From: Closterium sp. NIES-65
Lineage: Eukaryota > Streptophyta > Zygnematophyceae > Desmidiales > Closteriaceae
Direction of reading: 5' to 3'
DNA length: 64,000 nt
Assembly (NCBI GenBank): GCA_948144175.1
Contig: CANXME010002501.1
Location: 62,001-126,000, forward strand
The notes beneath the pieces are model-generated. The model was given only the letters and a program-made list of their open reading frames with translations, was not told the DNA's origin and did not search any database. Of the stretch, positions 51,989 through 63,800 are shown in pieces. The position numbers and the translations under genes were made by a program. Every line of letters starts with the position of its first letter. Position 1 is the stretch's first letter.

Positions 51989-54264
51989 ATGGCTCTCCCC
52001 CGTGTTCTCACGTGCCTCCTCATCATCGCCAGTACGACTTCTCATCAACCTATGCCTCTCTCATCGATCGCTGGGCTGTTAATCAGGCTTATGAAAAAAA
52101 AAAAAAAAAACCCATCGCCATGCTTTTTTCAAACTACGTCGTATTTCGCTGTCGTTTTAATCGTTTTTCATCATTCTGATGAACTTGCTCTTATCATTTG
52201 TAATCATTCCAATGAACTCGCTATTATAAAATTTCCATTATTCTGGTTAGCTTGCTTTTTTCATTGTCATCATTCTGATGAACTTGCTTTTGTGGTCCTC
52301 TTCAGGCGTGCTGCTCTCGTCGTCACTTCCCGGAGCAGAGGCGGTGAGCGAGGCGGCCAAGCAGCGCGCCGCGAAAGCGGGCCTCGCGTTCGTCAAGGCC
52401 GTCCTAACGATGCTCTTCCCGCCGCCCACGCCCGCCGCCAGTCAGTGCCTCCATCCCTTCCCTATCGCTCTCCCCGCTCCTGCTTGAAATCCTTTCTCCA
52501 GAAAGTTCGAGTCTGAATTTTGTGGAGATTTATCGTAATGAATTCTTTAACGTGATAAAATGGCTGTCGCGTTTTGTGTCAGTTCTCGTAATCCGTGACT
52601 CGAGATGGCTCTCCATCATTGCCACGTCGGATAATCACCCATCCTCATCACCCGCCTCCTCCCCTTCTCATTGCCATGTCGGATGATCCCCAATGCAGAG
52701 TTTTACAGCGCGGACTTCTCAGATCTGAACGTGGCAGGGACGTTCAGCATCGCTGTCCCCTCCAAGTAAGTATTTGTTATCAGGACTCTAAACCCGGGAT
52801 TCAGAGTTGAAAGTTTTGTGGTTCAATTCGGGGTCAGGGTTTCGTGGTGGGAGCATAGCATACGCCTTGTCGCAAGCAGCAGTGTGGGTGTGGTGGGGAG
52901 CATTGAGCCGTGCTCGCGAGCACTGACGGCAGGGACGGCTACAGGACGACCCAGGAGTGGAGATATGTTTCTGCTCTCCCTGCCCCCCTATTCCCCAATT
53001 TCTCCCCCCTCTCCCCAACCCCCTGTCTCTCCCTGCCCTCCCCCCTTTTCCTGCACAACCTTGGGGTGTCATGTCCTGAAATTGTAATCCCGTTTGGTGA
53101 AAATTCTTTTCTTTATTTCTTTCTTTTGATCGTCTTTCCCCAACCTTGCCAGGTCCGCGACCAAGCCGTCGCAGTTCCGCCTGACCGCTGCAGGCTCGCC
53201 CTATCCGCCGCAAGAAGTGACTCTGAACGCGAGAACTCCCGTCGTGCTGGGCTCGCTCGGAAAGAACTTGCAGTGCTCGCAAGTCGCGCCGAGCGTGTGG
53301 GACTGCTTCGGCCAGACCAAACTGACCCAGGCCGACATCAACAACATCGGGTTCACGGCTGGCGTGGGGGTTCGCGTCAATTCGTATGCGTTGAGTCTCA
53401 CGTACATGGATGCACACAACATGGGGCTTGTCGTCGACTCCAACGCGAACCTCGCGGTAGCCAAGGCAAACTCGAAAATGGAGCAAGTCTTTGGTACGTT
53501 GTGTGCCCCCCCATCCATCCTGGTAACCCGGTTTGTGTATTTCTGTTTTCTTAGCTGTCGTGAGGAGCAGTCGTGTGTCGACTGACAACCCGAGATTGCC
53601 CATTTCACCTCTTTCGCTCACATGAAACAAGGTTTCAAGACGGGCAGTTAACTAACTCAAGTCAATGTTGCTGCAGGTAAAACCGATCTGCTGGCTGGGG
53701 TTGCCGCTGGAAGGTTCCAGGCAGGAATTAACAGCGAGAAGCTTAAAGGAGGAGCCATGTTTGCCGTCTCCAACATGTGAGTCCCTGTTACAGCTGCAAT
53801 GGAAATGTCAATCCTGGTTCTCACATGCCAATCTTCCTTTTCCTAAAATTTCACCATCCACGCACACAGATCTCAACCCCACTGCCTCATTTCTCTCTCC
53901 TCCCTTCTGCCTTCTTCCTCGCAGCAACCGCAAGTGCAAGCTAGACGTGAGCATCGTGGTAGTCTCCCCAGATGCCCCCAAGTCAGCAACTCTCTCCGTC
54001 TCTGACCCTGCTTCTGCTGAAACCACCGACCTTAACCTTTCTTGCACATGGTCCCAGCCCCGCCCCGGCGTGTGGCTCTGCGAGTGGCTTGATAACTTTC
54101 CGAGTGTGTCGGGTGCTGCTGGCACTGCAAACGCTGCATATGCGGCTGCTGCCAGCATGCGTGCTGCGGCCCTGCCAGGCTCGGCAGTGGATTCGGTGAT
54201 TAAGCTGACTGTGGAGTCGGAAGCGGGGGACACTGCTGAAGGCACGCTGCGTTATGCTCTCTGA
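51989..54264 (+). CDS. Secreted protein of unrecognised family, six exons (paralogue 2)
   Basis: Model: 51,989-52,031; 52,306-52,440; 52,699-52,765; 53,153-53,493; 53,677-53,776; 53,925-54,264; 1,026 nt, 341 aa, all GT-AG. Start MALPRVLTCLLIIAS continues across intron 1 into VLLSSSLPGAEA, a signal peptide with likely cleavage after AEA. Exon 3 has FYSADFSDLN; exon 4 QCSQVAPSVWDCFG; exon 5 AGRFQAGINSEKL; exon 6 CTWSQPRPGVWLCEWL and an Ala-rich helix, ending EGTLRYAL. The Cys pairs suggest disulfides. Exon sizes and phases match paralogue 1 (43/55, 135/108, 67/70, 341/350, 100/97, 340/331 nt). Intron 1 contains a 16-base A-run. Function unknown. Confidence 0.82.
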
Positions 54265-55216
54265 ACGAACTCTGTCAGGACTGCTCTGTTCCTCACAGGG
54301 TGGTGCCAGCCACACCAGGAAATTTATGGAGAGAAGCGTGTTAGTGGCAGTGAGTAAGTGTAGGGGGCCTACTGCTTCCTCCTCTCTGAAAGAGGTGGCA
54401 CTGCCATGTTTCCTCTGTTTTGCGTGCAACCTTCCTGTAGTGCTTGCTGCATCTACACCTCGTGCCCTGTTGATGGTGCATCTGCATTCTTGTTGTACAA
54501 TGTCCTTGTCATGCAAACTGTAAGCAACTTATATAAAGCGCCACCTTCTGTATCATTGGAATGAACCAATCTCTTTATAACAATCACCAACTAGCTTACA
54601 GTAAACAATGTTTGACCTTATGTAGTACAGTAAGTCGTTACTGTCATAAGGTCAAGGTTAGTGGCCTCCAACAAGCTCCGTCCTTACAAACCACGCACGC
54701 CCACAAACGCATAGAGAAACACATGATCCAGTAACTAAACCGATCGAATTAGTCATATGAATTTCCGTCCACACCCCATGATCCCTTTTCCTCCTGATTC
54801 ACTTGCACTCTGATCTTCCACGGAGTTAGCAGGTCAACTGCAACGAGCTAGGCTAATCCGACAGACAACTCAAGTGCTGCACACATGATCTCGTTCCCAT
54901 GATCCGATCTGATCCACCCAGGAACCCATCCTCCCACCCATGTTCCTGCTTTCCTTCCACTGCCCCCCTTACACGCTACCGGTATTTACTCTCCTTCCCT
55001 CCTCTCCCTTTAGCTGGTTTTGCCACTGCTGCTGCCACCGCTGCTGTTGCTGCTGCTGCTGCTGATGTTCCATCCCGCACCACAATACACACCTAGTACA
55101 CCCGCAACTAATACACCCGCAACTAACACACCCCAACTCTGTACCTGGAACGCACACAACCAGTAACAGTGTCTGTTACAACATACTACGCTCAGATGCT
55201 TTACTGCTACTAGCAG
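54265..55216. other. Spacer between paralogue 2 and the NPSN N-terminal exons
   Basis: Holds the 3' end of paralogue 2 and presumably the promoter and first coding exon of NPSN, which I could not locate. A (gct)n-like microsatellite lies at about 55,026-55,066. No transposon similarity is seen. Confidence 0.55.
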
Positions 55217-55812
55217 GTTACAACCTGCCGCCTTCCCTGAACGATATCTCGAACCAGCTTGGTAGAAGCTTCACCCAGTTGAAGTGAGTCGGTTGAATGA
55301 GGTGAATATATAGTACGCATAGAACCTATGCAGAGTTTGACACTCTTTATCTGTTCCAGGACCACCTTCTCAAAGATTGACAAGTGCGAAGACCCTTCTC
55401 GACAAAGCCAGTTGCTGGAAGATGTCACGCCTAAACTTAGAGAGTGCAGAAGGTGGATATGAAAACTCTGCCGTTGCGTCGAAGTTGCGTAGTCGCGTTA
55501 CTGAGCAAACGGATCTTATTGCAGGTTGATTCAGGAATTCGAGCGTGACATGAAAGACCAAGAAGCTAAGAACTCACCAGAAGTTAACAAATTGCTGCAG
55601 GAGAAGAAAAGGAACCTTGTGAAAGATTTGAACGCCTTCGTCACTCTCAAAAAAACGTTCGTACATGGTGTAATCATTCATGTCATTACCCCAGCTCTAA
55701 TCATGAGGCTGTTTTTGCAGCTACCAGAGCGCTATCCAGGAAGGCCAGAAGGTGAAGCTGAGCGAGGATGGAAGAACGGCTAAAGTTGTGGGAGCTCCCC
55801 GGCTAGCATCTG
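55217..55812 (+). CDS. NPSN: Novel plant SNARE (NPSN), N-terminal exons (start exon not found)
   Basis: Exons: 55,217-55,283; 55,360-55,452; 55,525-55,656; 55,721-55,812, all with GT-AG borders and matching phases. They encode the N-terminal helical domain of NPSN: LNDISNQLGRSFTQLK, IDKCEDPSRQSQLLED, LRECRRLIQEFERDMKDQEAK, LLQEKKRNLVKDLNAF, KKTYQSAIQEGQKVKL, ending APRLAS plus one base. Exon 4's end (ctg|gt) is exactly where element A inserted (TSD ctggt, 55,810-55,814). The donor GT survives but the following bases are now ttgtt instead of aacac. The C-terminal exons of this copy are not downstream in the window; the equivalent exons are at 47,539-48,188. Confidence 0.85.
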
Positions 55813-55814
55813 GT

Positions 55815-56260
55815 TGTTGGGCTGAGGAAAGCCCTTATGATCTTTGGAGGACTAAATTCTGAGTAGGACAATGTAATAGTGGAAGTACCACCATGCGAAG
55901 TTTGTGAACCACCTTGCGCTCGTATGTGAGGGCAAAGTAGATTGATTAAAATTAAGAGATACAAGCTTTTATAAGTGTACAAGGGAATATGAAGGGTTAT
56001 AATTAATAACTGTTTTGCTGTTGATGTTGCGGTTCGACACAGTGACGACTCGGGCAACTGCTCCATAGCGAGTCAGTTGTTTGTCCTTGCTGTCGCGCTG
56101 TACTGTTAAGGTCAAAGGTCACTGACCTTTGACTTTCGCATAACCTCCAGTAGTTGTTCAACCTCCGAGGGTTGACTCGCTAATGCTTCGATATGTTTCG
56201 CTTCGCTTCTGACTTGGTGTTTCGACACGACAGAGGCGCTTAAGTTAATTGTTTCCAACA
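55815..56260 (-). repeat. 3' LTR of copia A (446 bp)
   Basis: + strand tgttgggctg...tttccaaca, preceded by ctggt. 56,261-56,276 is, on the minus strand, a purine-rich tract (agaagcgaaggggag) fitting a polypurine tract. Confidence 0.9.
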
Positions 56261-57780
56261 CTCCCCTTCGCTTCTGGAGTGTCGCTGCTGGTGACGTGGC
56301 TCTGACCAGTCAACATCATGCTGTACTCAAACTTCTGTTTTTCGAGTTTCTTGGTCGAGTAATCAGCTGCCATCTCGGACGTGGGGCAGTAGGATAATTC
56401 GAGTCTCCCCTTCTCGATCTCGTCTTTCACGAAGAAATATCGCAGGGCGATATGCTTCGTCCTGTTCGCGAATCCATTTTTGTTGGCTATGCGAATTGCC
56501 AACTGGTTGTCGCAGAACAGGGAGAAGCTGGGTAACTGAGCCAGCTTCGCCTCCTCCAGAAGTTCGCGGAGATACAGTCCTTCCTTGGTGGCTGAGCAGA
56601 GTGCGATATATTATGCTTCAGCTGAAGAGAGGGCGATTAACTCCTACTTGCTTGACTGCCACGAGATGGGTCCGATAGGTTCGAGGCGATAGATGTAGGC
56701 GGTGCACGAGCGTCTTTTGTCCGAGTCGCCGGCGTGATCAACGTCGACGTAGCCGATTAGTTTAGGAATTGTAGTTCCGTTCTTGTGGTAGGTTAAGCCG
56801 ACGGTCGGGGTGCTGACGAGGTAGTGGAGAGCGCGGTCGAGTTCCGCCATGTGTTCTGCTTCAGGTTTCTTGAGGTAGGTCGCGAGCTGACTTGCGGAGT
56901 ACGATAGGTCCGGGCGGCAGGTGACAGCTGCGAAGAGGAGGCAGCCTAGCTTTTTCTGGTAGTCGCGTATGCCTGCGGGCTTGAGCAGAGCGGAACTTTC
57001 CTTGTGATTCCCTGCGGTGTAGCGGTAAGGCGTGGAGATGGTGATCGGAGTGAGTCCGAAGCGTTTGGCGATAGTGTCGGCATATTTCGCGGCGTTGAGG
57101 TAGATTGCGCCTTCTTCTTCCTGAATGTTGAGGCCGAGATACTGCGTGACGGTGGACGAGACCGTGAGCGTGAGATCCTTCTGTAGCTCCCCTTCGAACC
57201 AGGTAGTGACGTTGTCGGTCGAGCCGATGTAGAGCAAATCGTCCACGTAGACGATCAGTAGGATGTAGTCGGTGCCCTTTGTGAGCTGATACATGCCTTG
57301 GTCGTGAGGTAGTTGGCGGAATCCAATGCGAATGAGTCTTGCGTGCAGATACTGCTACCACAGCCTTGGAGCTTGTTTGATGCCGTACAGGGATTTTAGC
57401 AGCTGACAGACTTGGTTAGGCTCTCCGTGGGAGCCGTGTGGGAGTTCGACGAAGATTTCGGCGCCAACAGGTGCGTAAAGGAATGCGTTGGAGACGTCGA
57501 TTTGCCGTAGTTTCTTCTTCTTCATGGCGGCGATCGCGAGGAGAATTCGTAGTGAGGTGTGTCGGCTGACCGGGGCGAATGTCTCGGTGAAGTCGCGTCC
57601 GTGCTCTTGGTCGAAGCCGCGTACGACCCAGCGTGCCTTAAACTTGTCGATGGTGCTGTCTGCCTTTGTCTTCACACGGAAGACCCATTTCCCGGTGAGT
57701 ACTGCCTTGTTTCGTGCCACGCCGATGGGAACGACTTTGCAGGTGTTGCGTTCCTCCAGTGCTTTCAGTTCCTTGTCCAT
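56261..57780 (-). pseudogene. Copia A RT and RNase H (copy 2)
   Basis: Minus strand: 57,355-57,780 RT fingers/palm (WVFRVKTKAD, KARWVVRGFDQEHG, QIDVSNAFLYA, LKSLYGIKQAPRLW); 56,644-57,294 RT with YVDDLLYIGS and RNase H start; 56,261-56,502 RNase H end (NRTKHIALRYFFVKDEI, EMAADYSTKKL). Stops near 57,354 and 56,643 and other shifts separate them. Copy 1's equivalent lies left of the window. Confidence 0.9.
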
Positions 57781-57798
57781 GGCTTCACGCCATTTTCC

Positions 57799-60495
57799 CT
57801 ATGCTCCCCCCCCCAGAGCCTGCTGAACCGTGGCAGGCTCCTTAGGAATGGCTGTGCCATGAACCGCGGTGACGAGGCCAAGTATCTGGAGTCCACTCAG
57901 TGTGTAGCGGGGGAGTGTTGTATCCTCAGGATAAGGTGCTTCGTCACCTGCTTCTGGGTCAGGTATAAAGTTGGGCCCTATGCGTTCCGCTTCGTTGGTG
58001 TTGACTCTTGCAGGTGTAACGTAACCGGTGTCGGCGAAGTGGTAAAATACTTCGGCGTTGGTGCTGTCGCGAGGATTTTCGTCATCCATTGGGACGTCGA
58101 CGGAGCAGTAAGGGAGAGGTCCAGCTTCCTTTGAGGCTTCATCCACGTTCTGCTTGTCCCAGTCAGCTTCATCTGCTGCCGAGGCAAAGGCTCGGTCACC
58201 ACGGAAACCACCTGTGGGGTCCCGATCTTCTTCCAGGTTGGCAAGGTACGTCGGAAGGGGTGAGTCGTTCGTAGAAAATGACATCACGTGCTGCTACAGT
58301 TTCTTTGGAGTGGACGTCGAAAATCTTCCACGCGTTGTAATTTCTTTCGATGCCCAGGTGTAGTCCCCACTGTGCGCGTTGGGAGAATTTGGCCGGCTCG
58401 TGCAGATGGGGGTCGGTACTGTACCATGCAGCCGAAAACTCTTAACATTTTTGTGCTGCCCTGTTTTCCTGTCCACAGCAGGTGCGGTGATGCGTTGTTC
58501 GGGAGCGATGATGACGAGAGCAAGTTGTGCAGCATGACAGCGTGGTCCATTGCTTCGGGCCACTAGTGGTTGGGTAGCCGCAGGCCACGTAGCAGCTTGC
58601 GCATGGTGTTCTGAAGAGTTCTGTTCATCTTTTCTGCTACGCCTTGCTGTTGGTGAGCGTAGGGAAGAGAGACGAGTCTCTTGATCCCTCTTTCTGCCAC
58701 GTACTGCTTGAACCTCTGTGAGATGTATTCTCCTCCTCCGTTTGACTGGAAGCTTTTTTGCTTCACGCCCGATTCTCGTTCTGCTACTGGGAGCCAAGCG
58801 ACAAAGGCCTCGAAGGCCATGTCCTTGCTCGGAAGGTTAAGGTGCCAAACGTAACGCGTGGCGGCATCGATACACGTGATGGTGTAGCTGTATGTTTCTT
58901 GTCCAGGTTCACAGTTCTACAGGATGTCGCTGTACACTTTCTCGAGTGGTGCGTAAGCTGGTGCGCTGGGGTTGTGGTGAGAAGCGAACGGCCGATGTGG
59001 TAAGTCAGCTTCGGGGCAGGTAAAGCACGTTCCACGAGCTCGTCGAAGTTCGCTTCCGTCGGTTAGGAGCAGTGAGTCCTTGTCGAGCACTCCTGCTCTG
59101 ATTGTGTTATTTTACACTGTGTTGCTTGGATGTCCCATTCGTGCGTTCCAGATGTCTTCGCCTGCTCGATGTCCGGGTGAGCGACGGTACAAGTCGGAGT
59201 TGGAGAAAAAGCTTGCGGTGAAGTTTGCGCTTCGATGGATTTCTCGTGGTGTTGGGTTCAATTGCTGCGCAGGAGTCGGTGGAATGTCGTCGTCGATTGG
59301 AGCCGGTGCAGTTGAAGGACCCGCGATTGGTGCCGATGCTGTTTCTGCTGCTGCCGATGTTGTTTCTGCTGCTGCCGATGTTGTCTCTGCTGCTGCCGAT
59401 GTTGTCTCTGCTGCTGCCGATGTTGTCTCTGCTGCTGCCGATGTTGTCTTTGCTGCTGCCGATGCTGTCTCTGCTACTGCCGAATGTTGAATCGTTGCTA
59501 AAGCTCTTGTTCGTTCAGCCTCAGGAATGGTGTGCGAGTACCAGAAGCCTTCGGGACTGAAGTTGGGGTCGAGATCGGGTGGATGTGTCCAGGAGGTGAA
59601 GGTGACGATCCCGTCGTTGTCAGCGGTGCCAAGATCTGGAACGAAGTCGAGAACAAATACGTTGTTCTTCAGTACGGCCTTGCCAATGTAGAGGCCTCCT
59701 CTTCTGTGGTACAGCTTGAACTCCTGTGTTGTGCTGTCTCCTTCGAGGTGGATGCCTTTCGCCATCAGTTGACTGACACTCAGTAAGTTGTAGCCGAGTC
59801 CCTCCGCGATTAACACCTTTGACATCTGCAATATGACGTTTGTCTCTCGTGACTGAAGTTACACCACGCCTTGTAGTCGTGTGCGCAGGTTCTGGTTGTT
59901 AGCGACGGTGATGACGACTTCGCGTTGAAGTTGGTGTTCACGTTGAACGAATCGTCCTGAAGAGCACATGTGCTGTCCGCAGCAACCGTCCAAGAACCAG
60001 GTATTTTTCCTGGACGGCTCGCTTTGGGCGATGGCTGCATACGTAGGGTTTGGTTGAAGTGACTCGCGACGTGGAGTCCTTTCGTCGAGTTGTTCTTCTG
60101 GTGAGTAGTGCGGTGGCGATTCGGTGATGCAGGAGTCGGTCAATCTTGCCATGCAGCTGACGATGTTCCTTGTTCCTTGTGCAGGTTGTCCTGTCGACGT
60201 TGTTGACGTTTGCACTTGAGTGGTGGGATTTTCTTACGTCGAGGCGACTTGACTGCTTGAAGGTCGAAGCTGCCGTTGCGTTGGTGCTGACTGGTGCCGA
60301 TTAGGGCAGTGTGTGCGGGGATGACATGACGTCTTGCAAAGATGACAGAACGGAGGTACAAGTTTTCGTTGATGCCGGTTGTTGTTGTTGTTGTAGCGCC
60401 GTTGAGTGTGAAACGCAAATTCAGGTACTTACGTTTTCCTCTTGTGTCGCTCCTCTTGCAGGTCCATGTCTTGCTGTTCAGCGTGAATTTCGGCG
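57799..60495 (-). pseudogene. Copia A linker, integrase, protease, gag C-terminus (copy 2)
   Basis: 57,799-58,287 is an acidic linker between integrase and RT; the J target of copy 1 corresponds to 58,207/58,208. From 58,284 up, the sequence repeats copy 1: integrase with QSNGGGEY, pre-integrase, 21-bp repeats, protease-like DGCCGQHM, gag C-terminus. Only one base difference from copy 1 was noticed (ttggccgg versus tcggccgg, near 58,389), changing one codon. Confidence 0.88.
59332..59481 (-). repeat. 21-bp tandem repeat in element A (copy 2)
   Basis: Same number and sequence of units as at 4,014-4,163, so no unit change has occurred since duplication. Confidence 0.85.
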
Positions 60496-60500
60496 CATAG

Positions 60501-60626
60501 TGTGAAAGAATGAGGAATGAATGCACTAGAAAACAGGTGGGTACAAGTAGGAAAACCTAAAAATGTTGTACCCCATATTGTCTACCCCACTACAGCCTAC
60601 ACAGACTATAGCATATATGTTTGACA
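60501..60626 (-). repeat. 3' LTR of copia B, copy 2
   Basis: Identical by eye to 5,183-5,308. It is followed by the same polypurine-tract complement. Confidence 0.92.
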
Positions 60627-60823
60627 CACCCCCATAGGCAAAGTGGGGGAGAACAAGAGGTCACCAGACCAGCCAAGCAAAGCACAGTAAGCTCAGGGTG
60701 GATCATAACGTCACCACACATTCCGAGCACAAGTTCAAGGCCACAAGACCAGTTCACATGCAAGATTATATATAAAGGTAAACAAGCAAGTGCAGGTATA
60801 GATAGATCACAGTACAAGCAAGG

Positions 60824-63800
60824 TCAATTAGTGAGCAAGTGAGGCCAAGTAGGCACAAGACCTAGCATCGTACAAAAGGGCTGATGATCACAAGGCGGAA
60901 GTGCCTTGGTAAAGATATCAGCAGTGTTGGCCTAAGAGGCCACGTAAGCAAGGCGCAGCTGACCACGCTGCTGAAGCTCACGAGCAAGGAAGTAGCGAAG
61001 AGCAATGTGCTTCGTTCTGTGCTCCTGACACAAGGCCAGCATGGCCTTGTTGTCTATGTACAGAACTGGAGAAAAACGAGGCGGCTCTCCTAGGTCGGTC
61101 AGCAGGTAGGTGAGCCAGCGTAACTCCTGTGCAGCCATGGCCCCTGCGTAGATCTCAGCCTCACAGCTGGAGCCGAGAACAGAAGACGAGCGGGTAGACC
61201 GCCACGAAACAGAGCCGGAACCAAGGCTGAAGGTGTAACCCTGTGACGACCGCTGCGTAGCCTGGTCGTCAGCCCAAGAAGCGTCTGCGTGACCAGTGAG
61301 GACCAATCAACGCCGCCCTCCAAGCACTAGCCCCATGCCCGATGTACTGCACAAGTAGCGCAACACCCTCTTCGCTGCAGCCATGTGCTCTGGTCGGTGT
61401 CAACCAGGAGCAACATAGCGTGCCAAGATGTTGAGAGGGTATGCAAGGTCAGGTCGAGTGCAGGTCATCAGGTACATGAGGCAGCCAACAAGCTCTGGGT
61501 ACGGGCCACTCGGCTCTACGGACTCATCCGAAGGCAGAGCTGAGAGCGAGTGGCAAGTAGACAGAGGAGTGGCCTGAGGCGAGGAGTACGTGAAGTCAAA
61601 GCGCTGAAGGACCTGCTGCACCATGTGTGACTGAGTCAGGGTAATGGTGCGCTGTGCTCTGTCCCGGGTGATCTGCAAGCCAAGGTAGCTGCGCAGTTCA
61701 CCCAGGTCTGTGCACGTGTGTCTCTTCTGCAGCTCGGACTTCACGTGGGCGAGTCCAGCAGTGTCAGCAGTGGCAAAGACCAAGTCATCGACGTACACGA
61801 GGATGTAGAACGGCGGCAAAGAGGTGTCGGTGCGCAGAAACAGCGACGGGTCGGCAGTAGAAGGAGCAAACCCAAGAGCCGCAAGTGTAGTCCTCAGTGT
61901 ATCGTGCCACTCACGGGGCGCCTGGCGGAGACCGTAGACTGGCCGCCGGAGGCTCCACTGGGTACCAGGAGGAAACGACCCAGTGAAGCCAGGTGGGCGA
62001 CGTAGCCAGATCTCCTCGTGCAGGCTGCCCAGCAAGAAAGCTGTGCTGAAGTCAAGAGAGTGAAGCTCGTAGTCGCGCTGAGCGGCTATGTGCAGCAGCA
62101 CCCGAAGAGTGGTCATCTTCGTGGTGGGAGAGAAGGTTTGAAAGTAGTCAACTCCTTGCCGCTGACTGAAGCCTCGAGCCACGTAACGCGCCTTGAAGAC
62201 AGGCGGAGAACCCGGCGGCCGCTTCACCCTAAAAATCCACATGCCACTGACGATGTTCGCCCCAGGTGGGGGAACCTCGTCGACGTAGGTGCCTGTGGAC
62301 TTCCAAGAAGCCATCTCTGCGTCCATGGCTGGCTACCACTGTGAGGAGTAGGGACCCTCGATCGCCTCAGCGTACGATCGAGGAGTCGGGATGTCTGGTG
62401 CATCCGGGTCTCCCTCAGGGGCAATCAGCATGGACATGAGATGAGGCAAAGCAGCAGCAAAACACTGGAACTTCTCCTGCTTGTCCTCAAGGACGTCCGT
62501 GCTAAGAGCACACTCACCCCCGACGGACGGAGGACAGACAAACTCTGACTCAGCAACGAGACTAGCGGCGTAGTCTAGACGACAGCGAGCAGCAAAGTCG
62601 ACAAGCTCAGCAACTAGGGCAGACGCAGCAGTGGACGCATAGGAAGGGTAAGTGATAACAGTAGCCAGAAGACGCGTGACAGTAGGACTGGCAGCACGAA
62701 GAGAGTCAGACGCCGGGTCCGCAAGAGCAGGAAGAGAGGACTCTGGAGAAGACGGCAACGGGACACGCAGTGGAGCAGTGGAAGGACGCAGTGCCATCTG
62801 GTGTGTGCCTGGGACCGCAGGAGGACGCGGACGCGAAACACGACTACTAGTGCGAGCAACACGAACAGGCGACGCAGGACGAGACGCAGGCGCACGACGC
62901 TCAGCAAGACCTCTAGTAGGACTGGAGTAGGGAGAGGGAGCAGGCAGTGGGGAGGCGGGCTGTAGCTGCGACTCTGACTGGACAGGTGGCGGACACTTTA
63001 AGGAAGGAGCAAGACCAAGAGAAGGCGGGAGACGAAGAACCTGCTCAAGGAGCGGAATGAAGTACAGTCGTGGCCGCACAGCGCCTCCAGAGCTAGCAGG
63101 GACAGCACCAGCACCCTCAGCGGCAGCACCAGCACCAGTAGTACCCCCAGTTGCAGCACCGCCAACTCCAGCACCCTTAGAAGCAGCAGCGCCAGCAGCA
63201 CCTCCAGCGCCAACACCCCCAGCAGCTCCAGCTCCAGCCGGACCACCGGAAGACTCGACAGCCACAACTCCAGCACCTCCAACAGCACCTGCTCCAGAAG
63301 CTTCACCAGCAGCTCCAGCACCACCAGCAGCTCCAGCACAAGGAGCACCCCCAGGCCCAGCAGCTCCAGTACCTCCAGTACGAGCACCTCCGAAACCCGT
63401 GGCACCAACACCCTCAGTAGCAGCAGAACCGCCAGCGCCAGCAGCACCTCCAGCTCCAGCAGCACGGCTCCAGCGCCGAGCAAACCACTCGCGCAGCTCC
63501 TGAGGAGAGGGGAGCTCCCGCCGGGACGAAGCACCCGAGGGACCCCCAGACCCAGCACCGCCAGACTCCACACGAGTAGGCCTAGCACCCTGAGGCTCCG
63601 CACCCCCAGGCTCAGCACCCCCAGACCCAGCACTCAAGGCTCAGCACCTCCAGACTCAGCACCCCCAGGCTCAGCACCCCCAGGCTCAGCACCCCCAGGC
63701 TCAGCACCCCCAAACTCAGCGCCCCTAGACTCAACACCAGAGTCAACATCTACCTTGACAGGCTCGACTGCGTCTACCTGGGACACACATGAGGGGGCAG

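Noticed and set aside
51655..52179. 174-codon ORF upstream of and over exon 1 of paralogue 2
   Set aside because: Different frame from the signal-peptide exon, no features, runs through intron 1 including an A-run.
54899..55096. 65-codon ORF as first exon of NPSN
   Set aside because: No similarity to an NPSN N-terminus and no suitable donor in phase; the start exon is left unassigned.
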